The notes below the pieces were generated by a model. It had not been told where the DNA came from and did no database searches. It was given only the letters and a program-made list of their open reading frames with translations. Shown here piece after piece: positions 9,943-20,689 of a stretch of DNA of 64,000 bases; within the stretch, counting starts at the first letter, position 1, and each line of letters opens with the position of its first letter. The DNA lies in NCBI GenBank assembly GCA_963932145.1, contig OZ010581.1, positions 81,150,641-81,214,640 of the forward strand. Direction: 5' to 3'. This DNA is from Acanthosepion lycidas (Eukaryota; Mollusca; Cephalopoda; Sepiida; Sepiidae). The position numbers were made by a program, and so were the translations under genes.

Positions 9943-10824
9943 TTGTTGTACAGAGAACGTGTGGTGATTCCATACACACTGCAGAAGCAAATACTAAAGG
10001 GTTTTCATACTGGTCACCCCGGCAGCACTAGGATGAAGAGCCTAATGCGAAGTTTTGTATATTGGCCGAATATGGACAGGGATATTGAGAACCCAGTGGC
10101 AAAATGTAGAGGCTGTGCTTTAGCTGCAAAGGCACCCCCAATAAAATTTAACCCCTGGCCAAAAACAGACTTAACATGGTCTAGGTTACATGTGGATTTT
10201 GTAGGTCCACTGAATGGATACCATTAGATCATAGTAATGGATAGTTTCTCGAAATGGCCTGAGATACAAAGGATAAGAAATCCGACGACGCAAAGTACTA
10301 AAAACTTCCTGCTGGAATTGTTCGCAAGGTTTGGTGTAGTAGACACAATTGTGACGGACAACGGAAGTCAGTTTACGCTAAAACAATTTAAAGATTTCTG
10401 CAAGGAATACAACGTCGAACATGTTACCACAGCTCCATATCACCCAAGATCAAACGGGTTAGCTGAAAAATTTGTGGACACCCTAAAAAGAGCTAGGGAA
10501 ATACCAGTAGATGAAGCCCTACAGAAGTTTCTACAGGTCTACAGAATTACCTCTAATAACGGAATACAAGCCTCACAGTCGCCAGCCGAAGTGATGTTCT
10601 CACGTCGAGTAAGATCTGTCTTCGACAAATTATTACCAAAAAAGACAAAGCCAGGTAGAGAAAAATTTATTCAAGTAAAAAAATACAATCCTAGTGAAAA
10701 AATATACTTTAAGGTCTATAAACAGAATAAAACATTCTGGGAGATTGGAAAAATAGATAAGCGAATTGGCAATATGTTGTACGTGGTGAAAGGCGAAAAA
10801 ATAAACGTGCAGACGGCACATTAA
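9943..10824 (+). pseudogene. gypsy integrase
   Basis: The frame contains the HHCC zinc domain (FHTGHPGSTRMKSLMRSFVY, CRGCALAAKAPP), the GPLNGYH block, then a TAG stop at 10225-10227. The same frame resumes with the core: VMDSFSKWPEI (Asp), IVTDNGSQFT (Asp) and TTAPYHPRSNGLAEKFVDTL (Glu), the D,D35E triad of gypsy/retroviral integrases. A C-terminal SH3-like tail runs to 10824. Between RNase H and integrase (9811-9942) there is non-coding AT-rich sequence. Apart from the one stop, the integrase is well preserved. Confidence 0.93.
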
Positions 10825-11102
10825 CCAGATCAGACAACGCTCTTCAGACGTGGTTGACAGCGGTCCCGCGGAAGAAACGCCGATACGTTTGATATAACAA
10901 CGCCTGCAACGATTTTAACTGAGGTACGCCAATCCTGGAGAAAAAGAAAGGCAATTGATCATTTAAAAGTGGATCCAAAACGTAGGAGATACGCTACGAT
11001 GTTGCTAAAAAAATGAAGTTTTTTGGTTTTTTCTTCATATGTCCAGTAAAAAATAAATAAATAAAACTGTTTTACTCCTACGGAGTAAAGTTTTAGAAGG
11101 GA
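10825..11102 (+). other. gypsy 3' untranslated stretch with polypurine tract
   Basis: No frame is apparent. The bases just before the 3' LTR read ttttagaagggac, a short purine run in the expected position for plus-strand priming. Confidence 0.55.
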
Positions 11103-11567
11103 CAATATAGTGAAACACATATTCTATAGTTAATAGATTCTCCCACCTAATATAAGTAAGAGAAGTAAGAGAAAAGAAGGTCAGTCGATGTCGAACGACC
11201 GGCTGAACGGTTGAACTCTCTGCTTTAGGGCGGGGAGGAACCCGAATGAGGCTACGCCGAAGGGCGGAGTCTCGTTCGGCCCTGAACCCGTTTATACGGG
11301 TTCAATGGGCATATTTTGGCCGAAAAAACGGGCTCGGAGATCCCACGTTAAACCGGCCTTGTGTCACATGATGCCCTCGTGGGAGGGTGACTAAATACTA
11401 GTCGATGTCGGACGACAGTAGTCGAATACATAAGTAGTCAGCGAACACAACATGATTACTCTGCGTAATAACTATTATATCAAGTTTCTAACGTTTTGTA
11501 CGGCGAACCTATTTTAGGACCAATGTAGTACAAATACAAGCCCCCACTGCGAAATAACTCCACAACA
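11103..11567 (+). repeat. gypsy 3' LTR, interrupted
   Basis: Matches the 5' LTR at both ends. The 465 bp equal the 250-bp LTR plus about 215-217 bp of insert and duplicated target. Differences from the 5' LTR are scattered substitutions, indicating an old insertion. Confidence 0.9.
11200..11399. mobile_element. GC-rich structured 200-bp insertion with 17-bp target duplication
   Basis: Flanked by agtcgatgtcgaacgac (11183-11199) and agtcgatgtcggacgac (11400-11416), one mismatch; the 5' LTR has this tract once. The body is far more GC-rich than its surroundings and folds well: an imperfect 16-bp stem from cgaatgaggctacgcc to ggcggagtctcgttcg around gaag, then gaacccg-tttata-cgggttc. A long duplication without terminal inverted repeats suggests target-primed retroposition of a structured RNA or a SINE. 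The family is unrecognised. Confidence 0.75.
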
Positions 11568-11758
11568 GATACTAAAGGTTTAGTGATAGAATTCATACTA
11601 ATTAACCCATGGCTGGGAGGAGCAGAGATGGATTCATGCTCTATTCGCAAGTGTTGTATTTGTGCGTATGTGAATATAAAGAACACAAGGGAAGATGCAA
11701 ATCGGCTCTTCAATTAAAAAGTCTGAGTCATTATCAGTTACATTACACACACATCCAA

Positions 11759-11810
<52 letters not shown>
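11759..11810. repeat. (TA)n microsatellite
   Basis: About 50 bp of TA directly at the truncated end of the 5S-derived copy. Confidence 0.95.
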
Positions 11811-11812
<2 letters not shown>

Positions 11813-11900
11813 CCGAATGGTCATCCATCTAGGTACTAACCAATCTCGATGTTGTTTAACATGTACCGGAGCCGGTGTTTCAACCTGATTTGGCCGTATG
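11811..11900 (-). mobile_element. 5S rRNA-derived SINE/pseudogene
   Basis: The minus strand reads catacggcc, ttgaaacaccgg, gttaaacaacatcgag, then ttggttagtacctagatgga and gaccattcgggaata. This follows 5S rRNA from near its 5' end through the internal control region (A box around gttaaacaac, C box around agtacctagatgga). It is truncated at (TA)n, with many substitutions, so it is not a functional 5S gene. Confidence 0.8.
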
Positions 11901-11955
11901 CCAGTGATATTTTTTATGCACACTTAAATATACGATTCCACACACACAACTCCTC

Positions 11956-11956
<1 letters not shown>

Positions 11957-12027
<71 letters not shown>

Positions 12028-12046
12028 CAGAGAATCGATGTAACTG

Positions 12047-12087
<41 letters not shown>
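11957..12087. repeat. (TA)n microsatellite pair
   Basis: Two TA blocks separated by a 28-bp unique spacer. Confidence 0.95.
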
Positions 12088-12089
<2 letters not shown>

Positions 12090-12289
12090 CCGTTACAACA
12101 CAGGTTTTCTTTTCACACCTGACTAAAGGTCATGAGTTACGCCTATATTCTAAAAGCTGACATTTTAAGGCGTCTCCCTTTACGATTCGTCGTGAATTGC
12201 GGCTTATAAATGGTTAAAATGAAAGTGGAGGAAAGTGAAATGCATTTTACTGATTTGTTGCTTTTTTTTTTCTCTTTATTTGACAGAAA

Positions 12290-13230
12290 GGAAAGACGGC
12301 GGTACAAACTGCTAAAATGATATGTCCCGTTTCTGGAGATATTTTTCTATGTTTAGAACTGGAAACTTTGATCTGAAAAAATGTGAATATTCTAGGAACC
12401 TAGCAGTCGTTGATGATACGAAATTGAAACGCTTATTAAGAATAATCTTGGTCATACTATAGAGGATATCGCAGAGATACGCCACATATCTCAAGTAGGT
12501 TATTTGAAAAAATGTGAAACTTTATGATGCTTGAGTGCCTCAGAACTTCACGAAAATAAATTTTCTGGGCTGACTTTCTGTGTACGATTCTCTGCTCAAA
12601 CGCAGTAATACGTTCTATTTTAATGGATTGTTTGCAAAAATATTTGATTGGAAAAACGTTTTATAGAGACAAAAAGTGAAGCCGGTCTATGATGTTATGG
12701 TGGGATTCAAAGAGTTTTGTGGGGGTTTTTTCTATTTCCTTCAACAAAATCAGAAAGAATTCAGAGGAACACATTTGCATGTTGGGTCGATTAAACCCTG
12801 CAAACGATGAAAGACGTTCGGCATTGACCATTCACGAGGGTGTTGTTTTCCATCAGGACATTGCCAGAGCTCACGTCAGTTTACATATCCGTCAGAAATT
12901 GGCCCAGATTGGTTTAGATATTAGGTTGGTGCAAAAATAATTTCGTTTTCTCACATAGTAACATATGTTAGAAAACGAAATTATTTTTGCACCAACCTAA
13001 TATTATAATACTTCCACCGTACTCAGCTGACCTTGCACCTTCAGATTACTGCTTGCTTGGGTCCCTACAAGATTACCTTGATGGGAAGAAGAACAATATT
13101 CTGGAACCCAGTAAAACCCACATAAACCAATTCATCATCTAGAAAAGATATAGGAGAATAGAATCAGGAAGTTGCCTCAAATGTGGCGAAAAGGAGTTAA
13201 ACAAAATTACACATGGGTACTTGATTAAAT
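12290..13230 (+). pseudogene. mariner transposase remnant
   Basis: Read through frameshifts, the plus strand gives FRTGNFDLKKCEYSRN with VVDDTKLKRLLR (mariner helix-turn-helix end), then VSASELHE-like sequence, VYDVMVGF and GVVFHQDIARAHVSLHIRQK (second catalytic Asp block). After the inserted MITE come PPYSADLAPSDY (third catalytic Asp block) and LLGSLQDYLDGKK. The mariner DD34D arrangement is clear. Many stops and frameshifts mark it as dead. The MITE at 12921-13000 splits the frame between the two Asp blocks. Confidence 0.88.
12921..13000. mobile_element. 80-bp mariner-type MITE nested in mariner transposase
   Basis: Begins TTAGGTTGGTGCAAAAATAA and ends with its reverse complement. It is almost fully palindromic and flanked by TA on both sides. 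The terminal sequence belongs to the mariner terminal-repeat class known from MADE1-like MITEs. Related 102-bp copies lie at 38601 and 39241. Confidence 0.95.
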
Positions 13231-14480
13231 CTATTTACAAATGTCAAATTATAGTCTTTGAAATTGACTTAAAATCTTCTCTGAACTTTTTTTAGGCCCA
13301 ATACATATGAATATTTTATGTATCATCGGGTAAAATCGTTACATATTGCGTGTATCTCTACTTCTACATATGCTTTCAAACACACGAATGTACTTGAGAT
13401 TTGAGTGCTTTTCTTTTGCAGCCTTCAAAAGCAAATGCATTAAGTGCCTCAGAAATTAAGTAGAGAAGTAGTTATCATTCCTCGACCAGGTTCAAAGATT
13501 TGCAATCACTTTTATGCACTCCCTTAATATTTTGCTCTTTACCGGGTGTGACAAACACATAAAGACAGAAACAAGCATGTAACTAGATAGACGAGTGAAA
13601 ACAAACGCGTAAATAAGATCGGCACATTCGATTAAATTACGGATTTATAAATACACAAGTCCCTAACTCTAGGTTGAATCGCAGAGATTACCCCGCTCTT
13701 TTGCATCGAGGTGGCAAAGAGTCTAGGAGAAGGAATACTCTGAATTCAAAACTAGACTCAATAGGGCTAATCTTCTTCATCTATTTTTAACAAGATTCGC
13801 CAATACTGATATGGCTGCAGTATATATGGTACCGCTATGATTTCAATGTTTAACGCGACTCGTAACGTGATTTAACTGCAACAGAAAATGTACTATAGAA
13901 ACTCATAAGGAAACAAGAATATTAATGCTAAATATGTTTACAAAGTTTTTTTCCGTTAGTGGAAAACAAATTCGTTGGGACCGCCAAAGGAAACTCTTCA
14001 CGTTAGTGACACTAGTTTAGTATTTTCTCCGAGTCACACCAGCAACAACACCAATTACCATACAAGATTAAGAAACAAACAGTGTCCACAGTAAGTTGGT
14101 TTCGCGTTCTATAGAGTCTACTTCGTATATCTCGAAAAGTCTCTTTAAATATTTTGACTCGAGGGTGGCCATTTTCCTTTCTGGATATTTTAAGTTCAAG
14201 ACATGTGTGAACTCATTGGTTTTGTCAGTCATTTTATCTTTTAATCTTTCTCGGGGCTTCTTTCGTGTCCACTACAGTTATAATTTAATTACGTTTTTTA
14301 CACTTATTTCATTGACCAATTGTTCACATTAAATATCCTAGATTGCCAGTAATCTATTACATTTGTCTTCTCTTTATATTTTCCTTGTTTTTAATAGCTC
14401 TATAATAATGAATTTATCGGACGTCGATACGCATCATCCATTATATGAAATTAAGAATTACTTTCGAGTGACTGCATAGC
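13231..14480. other. No gene recognised
   Basis: AT-rich sequence with short frames only. A 78-codon frame at 14096-14332 shows no recognisable motif. Confidence 0.55.
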
Positions 14481-14487
14481 AGCAGAG

Positions 14488-14602
14488 GTTACGCTCAAAT
14501 CCCGCGAAACACCATTTCTCATTTGTTCACCAAAGTTTAGCAGTACAGTGTTAGGTCAGTACTTAGATGGGTTCCCGCTTTAGTACACTGGGTATAGTAA
14601 GC
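14488..14602 (+). mobile_element. 5S rRNA-derived pseudogene/SINE head
   Basis: Reads gttacgctcaaatcccg, gaaacaccatttctc, gttcaccaaagtttagcag, then ggtcagtacttagatgggtt and tgggtatagtaagc, the order of 5S rRNA including the C-box region. Heavily mutated. Confidence 0.75.
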
Positions 14603-14745
14603 GTAAACCGGGTACAAAACCGATTCGGCATGGTGTTAGCAACTTTAAAATTTTACGTTCTTTGGAAAAACGGCAGCGATACCTTGTATTGTTGAGAGTT
14701 GTGGATCCGCAGACTCCACAGTGAAGTCCACCGGATTAAAATAGA
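14603..14745 (+). repeat. Dispersed repeat, partner of 33380-33505
   Basis: Shared elements in order: aaacc-ggt, ggtatgg..gttagcaact, aaaattttac, ttgg.aaa, cagcg, and a cagtgaag end. The family is unrecognised. Here it follows a 5S-derived head; at 33380 it follows a tRNA-type SINE. Confidence 0.55.
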
Positions 14746-16760
14746 TGGAGTATTGTATCAGACGCCTTCAAGTCAAATAAAATCTAACCAATTTCCGGTA
14801 ATTATTAGAATAGTCATATTTATGATAAATATAATTGTTATGAATAATCAAGAGTGGTCTCCTCTTGTTTTGTTACTCTTCCCTTTGAGAGAGTTTTTTT
14901 TCTGTTTACTGGAACTATAAAAGGACACTATACGCGAATGTTGTCTTCTCAGTTGAATGAAGTTTTCTTAAAGCGTACACCTGCGTACTTTTGTCATTAC
15001 AATAATATGTGAATTTTTTCTTTTAACATCTATCCTAGTAATAATATTAGTACGTTATTTGAAGATCGTTAAATTTTATTATTGAAGTCGTGTATTTTTT
15101 TTTTGTATTTATTTATGAATACACAAAAAATACTACTTCGGCCACAGAAAGATATGATTGATTAAAACAATATATTCTATAGAGGAAGACATTTTATTTT
15201 GCGAATATCAGATCATCGATATTGCATGACAAATTTCTCCTATTTATTCATTGATTTTGTAAACTTTTCTACTGTTTCAATTCTTATTACATGCAGCAGA
15301 TTTTATTGCTTCTCAAAGATCTTAACTTAAATATTGCCTTCCAGTTTTGTGTACAAAGGTTGTTAAAAAACAAAAGACACTTTATCAATTTTCAGTCTTT
15401 GAAACCTTTTTATATCAAGTGTACAAGAAACAGATTTTTCAGAGAGTGAAGAAACATTGCCTTAAGCGAATGTAACATTTAGCTTAAAATTCCCTGCACT
15501 TGTACTTCTCAAAAATCATTTTTTCGTAGAAAGTGAGACAATTTTCTGTACTTATCTTTATAACATCATAAAACCTCAAAAAACCTATCATTTTACTCAC
15601 AATAGCGCATGTGCTTATTCTACTTCCCTCTTTTATTTTCAGTGTCATGCTAATTGATTTTTTTCATGAATTTCTCATCTAAAGAAGCCGTGAAATCCAA
15701 TCAATGTAGCTCTGCATTCAACATTTCCATAGGAAATTAGTTTTCATGTTTTCCTTTAGCCAAATTATGTTTTTCTCTTTCTGATGTTTGTTTAATGGTG
15801 AGAATTTCGTTGGTTTCCTGTCTATAAACATTGATATACATTTTAATTCCTTTTTAAATTCGACACACTAACTCGATCTAATCTTCTTGTTTATCACTCT
15901 ACTCTTTTTTTCAGAGTTCTTGTACTGTTGTTATTAAAAACCATTCTTTCTTGTTCTTACCTTGTCAATGTTTTCAATTTCTTTTGGGTTGTTCTTTGGT
16001 ATCTATTTTTTTGTATTTTCCAATGTTATGTCTCCATCCCTCGAAAACTTTGCAATATTTTTTTCTTTTTATCTTTCTTACTGTTTATCATCAATGATCA
16101 TATATCTGAAATGAAAAGAAAAAATCAAATATTAATAATGAAGCAGTTAAATGTCTGTTTTAGAAGATGATGAATATTCTTCGGGTGTGTAGCAAAATCT
16201 CACACCACTAAAATCTGTTGTCGTAAATATTTCCAATTAAATAGTTGATTAGTGATATTAATTAAATCGTCCAATATTGTCTGCATGACTTGAAACTCGT
16301 TCAGTAATGTCTAAACTGGTATCTATCAAAAACTGTTTCTCCGGATCAACAAATTAAAATGGCTACAAGCGGATGAATTATGTCTTATAGAAAACAGTTC
16401 TTCATCGGATCCTATACACTGGCGTTAGAAAATCACAACTGAACACTTTACTAAATAATAAAAACATCAGTTTAAGTCTTCTAACATCAGCAACAACTAA
16501 AATGGCTATTAGAGAAATTAATGCTATAATAATAATGTTGCCTTCTCACGCTACGTTAAAGAAAAAGTTTGGAAGTAGAGGTCTCATGAGTACGAGAAAG
16601 AGCGTTAATAGGCTTGAGAAACTTACTACAATTTTGTTTGTGAGAAAATTGACTTGGGCATTCAAATCTATTGTTCAACATATTCGATAGGTCAGAGAGA
16701 TTGCAGTTTCTGTCATCACAAATCTACTTGATATAGGTTTTTCCTTGTCGTCATCTGCTA
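14746..16760. other. No gene recognised
   Basis: AT-rich, T-rich in places. Frames of up to 80 codons (for example 15928-16170) have low complexity and no motif. Confidence 0.55.
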
Positions 16761-17010
16761 TCTCTTTTTGTGTAGGCTTCCACAAAAGAACTTAATTAAC
16801 AATTTCTTTAGCTCCCCAGCAATGCCCTGCGAATCTAACTCTGCGCCCTTTGAAGTTGTCTAATACCGGAAGAAGGTTTCCATACAATTTGCTCATTGGT
16901 CAGACGATATCTCCACGTGGCATTCAAAGCCCCTCTTAGCATGCGAGTGTAGGATTCATCCAATCTTCTTTCTAGATTTGAGATAAGGGTCCATATCGAG
17001 CAACTATATG
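16745..17010 (-). pseudogene. LINE (RTE-like) C-terminal fragment
   Basis: The minus strand, across two frames, gives LERRLDESYTRMLRGALNATW, YRLTNEQ and RRVRFAGHCWGAKE followed by LLWKP. This resembles the post-RT region of RTE-type LINEs (LEKRLDGTYTRMLR..., RRLRFAGHCWRA...). The fragment carries frameshifts and no RT core. It is a 5'-truncated retrocopy, as is usual for LINEs. Confidence 0.8.
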
Positions 17011-17500
17011 ATAGAACTGGGGTAACAGTTGTTTAAAAGAGGCTGTTTTTCATTTTGTCTGGAAGTCACACACACTAGAAAAGAATTAACGTTAGCTTTT
17101 TCAAGAATAAGTTGAGTATTTATTATATTTTCAGCTGAGGCTCGAAACCCAGACCCACTTCGGTAAAAATTAAACGACAAAATTTTAAAGAATTTCTTGC
17201 AGAGTGTAGCCAAATAAAGCAGGCATCTTTGCTAGTAAAAGCTGAGCAGATCAAACCAGTTAATCAATATATCGACAGCGATGAAGTCGGTGGATAGCGA
17301 TTCAATCAGTGATTGCTGTTACCAATCAGCCAGATCAAAGGAGACCTATCCGTGAGAAATCCGATTGCAATCTTGGTCTTACAGCTGAAAATGTTTGCTT
17401 CTAGCCTAGGGCGACAAAAGATTATTTCCTGTCAAATTCTTTTTCCCGTTTTTCTTAATGTGTTAATATAGGTCATTAGTTCGGTGTAGCTTACACACAC
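17011..17500. other. No gene recognised
   Basis: No motif seen. A 69-codon minus frame at 17004-17213 overlaps LINE flank and has no known domain. Confidence 0.5.
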
Positions 17501-17564
17501 ACAGGTTTTATTTGTGTATGCGTATGTAATAATTGTGGTTTTCCCTTTAGCGCAGATATTCTCT

Positions 17565-17820
<256 letters not shown>

Positions 17821-18360
17821 AAAACTGCAGTTTATGTAAAATAATAAATACGTATTTTATTCTTCACCGTTTGGTACAAATCTGACGATTACCGCATACA
17901 TAAAAATCAGAGTTATACCTAATCATTAGGAAAGAATGCATATTATATATATATATATATATATATAGGTAACATATCTCTATTAAAACATGTTTCATTG
18001 AATAATATTTTGATTATTTGTATTTATAATAATCCTTTATAGTTCTCTAATCTAGATGGGAAGATGAAATTCATTAAGGAAGGCGCTCAGGTTTATTTCT
18101 TGTACACGTACTTTCGTTGTCTTTCCAGATCATTCTCACGGTTGAGTTACAAAGACAAACTTATTGTAACTTTAAGGGAGCTAACCAGAAATTGATAGAA
18201 ATGGAAAATGGTATTAAATGTTTTTTAAATGCACTTCAACGCGTTGCTGCTACACTCGTAATAAATTTCGATGAGTGTTGGTTTGTTGCTTTTAATATGC
18301 AGGACCTCGAGTATTTGAAGTTTTTGTTTATTTTCGTGGTGTAGTATATTGATATTCTCA
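17821..18360. other. Mostly unique sequence with a short (TA)n
   Basis: (TA)n at 17943-17967. A 75-codon plus frame (18117-18344) has no recognisable domain and is not supported as a gene. Confidence 0.5.
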
Positions 18361-18362
18361 AC

Positions 18363-18382
18363 AATATATATATATATATATG

Positions 18383-18448
<66 letters not shown>

Positions 18449-18509
18449 CATTTGAAATTATAATTTTATTCATATCGCTTTCTCTAACAAGAATATTCAC
18501 TCTCTCTTT

Positions 18510-18564
<55 letters not shown>
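18363..18564. repeat. (TA)n/(GT)n microsatellites
   Basis: TA then GT to 18438, and a second TA block at 18511-18562. The Tyr/Ile-rich frames over both strands are artefacts. Confidence 0.95.
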
Positions 18565-18599
18565 GAGGTGTGTGTGTGTCAGTTTTTTTTTCAGATTTA

Positions 18600-19125
18600 T
18601 TATTCAAATAGTTATACACACGTACACCAGTTTCGATCCAGAATCTTACATATCTATAAGTCTCCAATTAGCCCATGCTTCGAATATTTCTGCCACATAT
18701 GGTCCGGTTCACTTGCCACATATTTAGAAATCCTTGATAAAATAGAACGAAGAATCAGCAATACCATTGGTTCTGATCTTGCGTCTCAGATTTAGTCCTT
18801 TCCCACCGCCGAAATGTACTTTCCCTGAGACTTTTGTATAAAGCACTAGACTTACAACGAAGTATGATAGATATGCAATTGCGTTGGCTAAATGTAACCG
18901 TAATTTGTATGCCAACAGCTTCTTTTCTCGCTCTTCTCGCTTGTGGAACAATTTCCGGCTCAATGCTTTCCATCCAACTTCGACCTTTAAAAATTTAAAT
19001 GCAATGTTAATTATCCTGATTACACTTCTTCTGTAGCCCCTCCTCAGTGGTGTTTTTTTCTTCAACACCCAGTGACACTTTGCATTTCAGGTGCTTTAAT
19101 GTTTTGCTTGGGATAAACTTGATTA
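18600..19125 (+). pseudogene. LINE 3' fragment (post-RT domain), family A
   Basis: Translation across frames gives YKSPISPCFEYFCHIWSG, YLEILDKIERRISNTIGSDL and RNLYANSFFSRSSRLWNNF, a conserved C-terminal block of non-LTR retrotransposon proteins. The order matches 33820-34400. Stops and frameshifts abound. The 3' end reads aacttgattaa beside (TA)n. Confidence 0.85.
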
Positions 19126-19126
19126 A

Positions 19127-19177
19127 TATATATACATATACATACACAGACATACATATATATGCATACATACACAG

Positions 19178-19243
<66 letters not shown>

Positions 19244-19282
19244 TGAGAGAGAGAGAGAAACACATGTATATATCTATGTGTG
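19127..19282. repeat. CATA/TA/GA compound microsatellite
   Basis: (CATA)-like, (TA)n and (GA)n blocks in series. Confidence 0.95.
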
Positions 19283-20420
19283 TGTGGCTGTGTCGAGCAA
19301 CTGATTGAGAACGAAGTTAAAATCTCAATCGCCTGTTAAAAGTTCAATACTTCTATCTGACTTACAGCGGCGTCATTTGCCAATGCAAAATTGTACACAA
19401 TAATTTTCGCAAAATATACTTCTTATCTATATTTATATATACTGTAATTGCAAAATTTTACAGCTCTTGTCTTTCTATTATGCATTAAGTTTCTAGTTTT
19501 CAACTATCGCCGGAAACATTGACATTATCGTGAATGATAATGTGCTAATATAATGATCTCACAATAAATTCCCACGAGTGCTCAAATTATAAACCAGTTT
19601 TTTCTTTTTTTCTTTTTTGTTTAAAATAAACTTCAATTACAGCCTAGTAATATTATCCATTTATTACATCTGGCAAGATCAAGTTTTTGAACTTTTCACT
19701 TTGATAACTAACTTTAACTTCATAAGTTTCCGAAGTAAAACAAAAACGAGCATGAGAAAATCGAAACGATGTGAATGAAATGTGTAAGGACATCACTTCC
19801 TTAGTTTAATATCACATAAAACAATCCTCAATGCAAAAGAGAATCTAGTGCACATATATATAATTGTAAGTAAATTTAGATCTATTAATTTTGCCACAGT
19901 TCATTTATTGTGGTTTCTTGCGAAGTACGCCGGTAGCTTGTCTGTAATAACTATTGACAGCATAGGAAGCATCTTGTCTTTTCCTTCCAGTCAGTAGATA
20001 CTTGTCATCTTGGAGATGAATATCCGGTATTCAAGCGAACAATTCTATGCCTTCCAGCATTATTTCCAAGCATATCTCAGAGTTATTCTTCGGTCAATCC
20101 AATGACAAATAAATCGTTTTCCCGATTGTCACATCAGATTCATAATGTTGTACAAATAAGAGAAATGTCATACAAACTTAACAGAAATTCGAGTTAACTT
20201 TAGATATTAATAATAGGAAGGGTATTTAAGAAAATGAGTGTGCCGATTAAATGATAACCCCTGACTTGAATCTTTATTAATTAGCTTTTTATTCACTCCA
20301 TTATTTCATCTGTTGCTTTCGGCCAGTATGAGATTCGTCCCGCGTCGCCCCAAATCCGATAAGTGGATCTTACATTCTATCGGTGATGTTTAACAGACAG
20401 ATCAACTTATCTCATGCAGT
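19283..20420. other. No gene recognised
   Basis: No motif or repeat identified. Confidence 0.5.
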
Positions 20421-20424
20421 ACTT

Positions 20425-20450
20425 TATATATATATATATATATATATATT
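20425..20450. repeat. Short (TA)n
   Basis: 26 bp of TA, downstream of the Penelope-like element. Confidence 0.9.
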
Positions 20451-20551
20451 TAAAAATATTTTTTGTGGTACAAAACTTTATTACGGCGTTAAAAACATGA
20501 ATATTTTTACATTGGGCCATGATGTTATTAAAATAAAATACCAGCCGACCG

Positions 20552-20571
20552 GTTTCGCCCCCTCTCTTCAG
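20552..20571 (-). ncRNA. Hammerhead-like core in PLE 3' region
   Basis: The minus strand reads CTGAAGAGAGGGGGCGAAAC. CTGAAGA fits the CUGANGA core and GAAAC the second core strand, but the intervening segment gives at most one or two base pairs, so helix II has collapsed. The sense matches the PLE coding strand. Confidence 0.4.
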
Positions 20572-20689
20572 AGCTGTAAACGGGGGAAAATTATGAAAAA
20601 GGAGAAACAAAAAAAACAAAAAAAAAAAAAAAATATATATATATGGGTGACGTGAATGAACGGAAGGGAAGTTGTTACACCTAAAGATG

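Larger units (their letters stand above)
6402..11567 (+). mobile_element. Ty3/gypsy LTR retrotransposon, near full length, decayed
   Basis: A 250-bp 5' LTR and a matching 3' LTR bracket gag, zinc knuckles, aspartic protease, RT, RNase H and integrase in the canonical gypsy order. No envelope frame is seen. The flanks gataa (6397-6401) and gatac (11568-11572) look like an aged 5-bp target duplication. Several frameshifts and at least one in-frame stop break the polyprotein, so the copy is not autonomous, but every domain is still readable. Confidence 0.9.
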
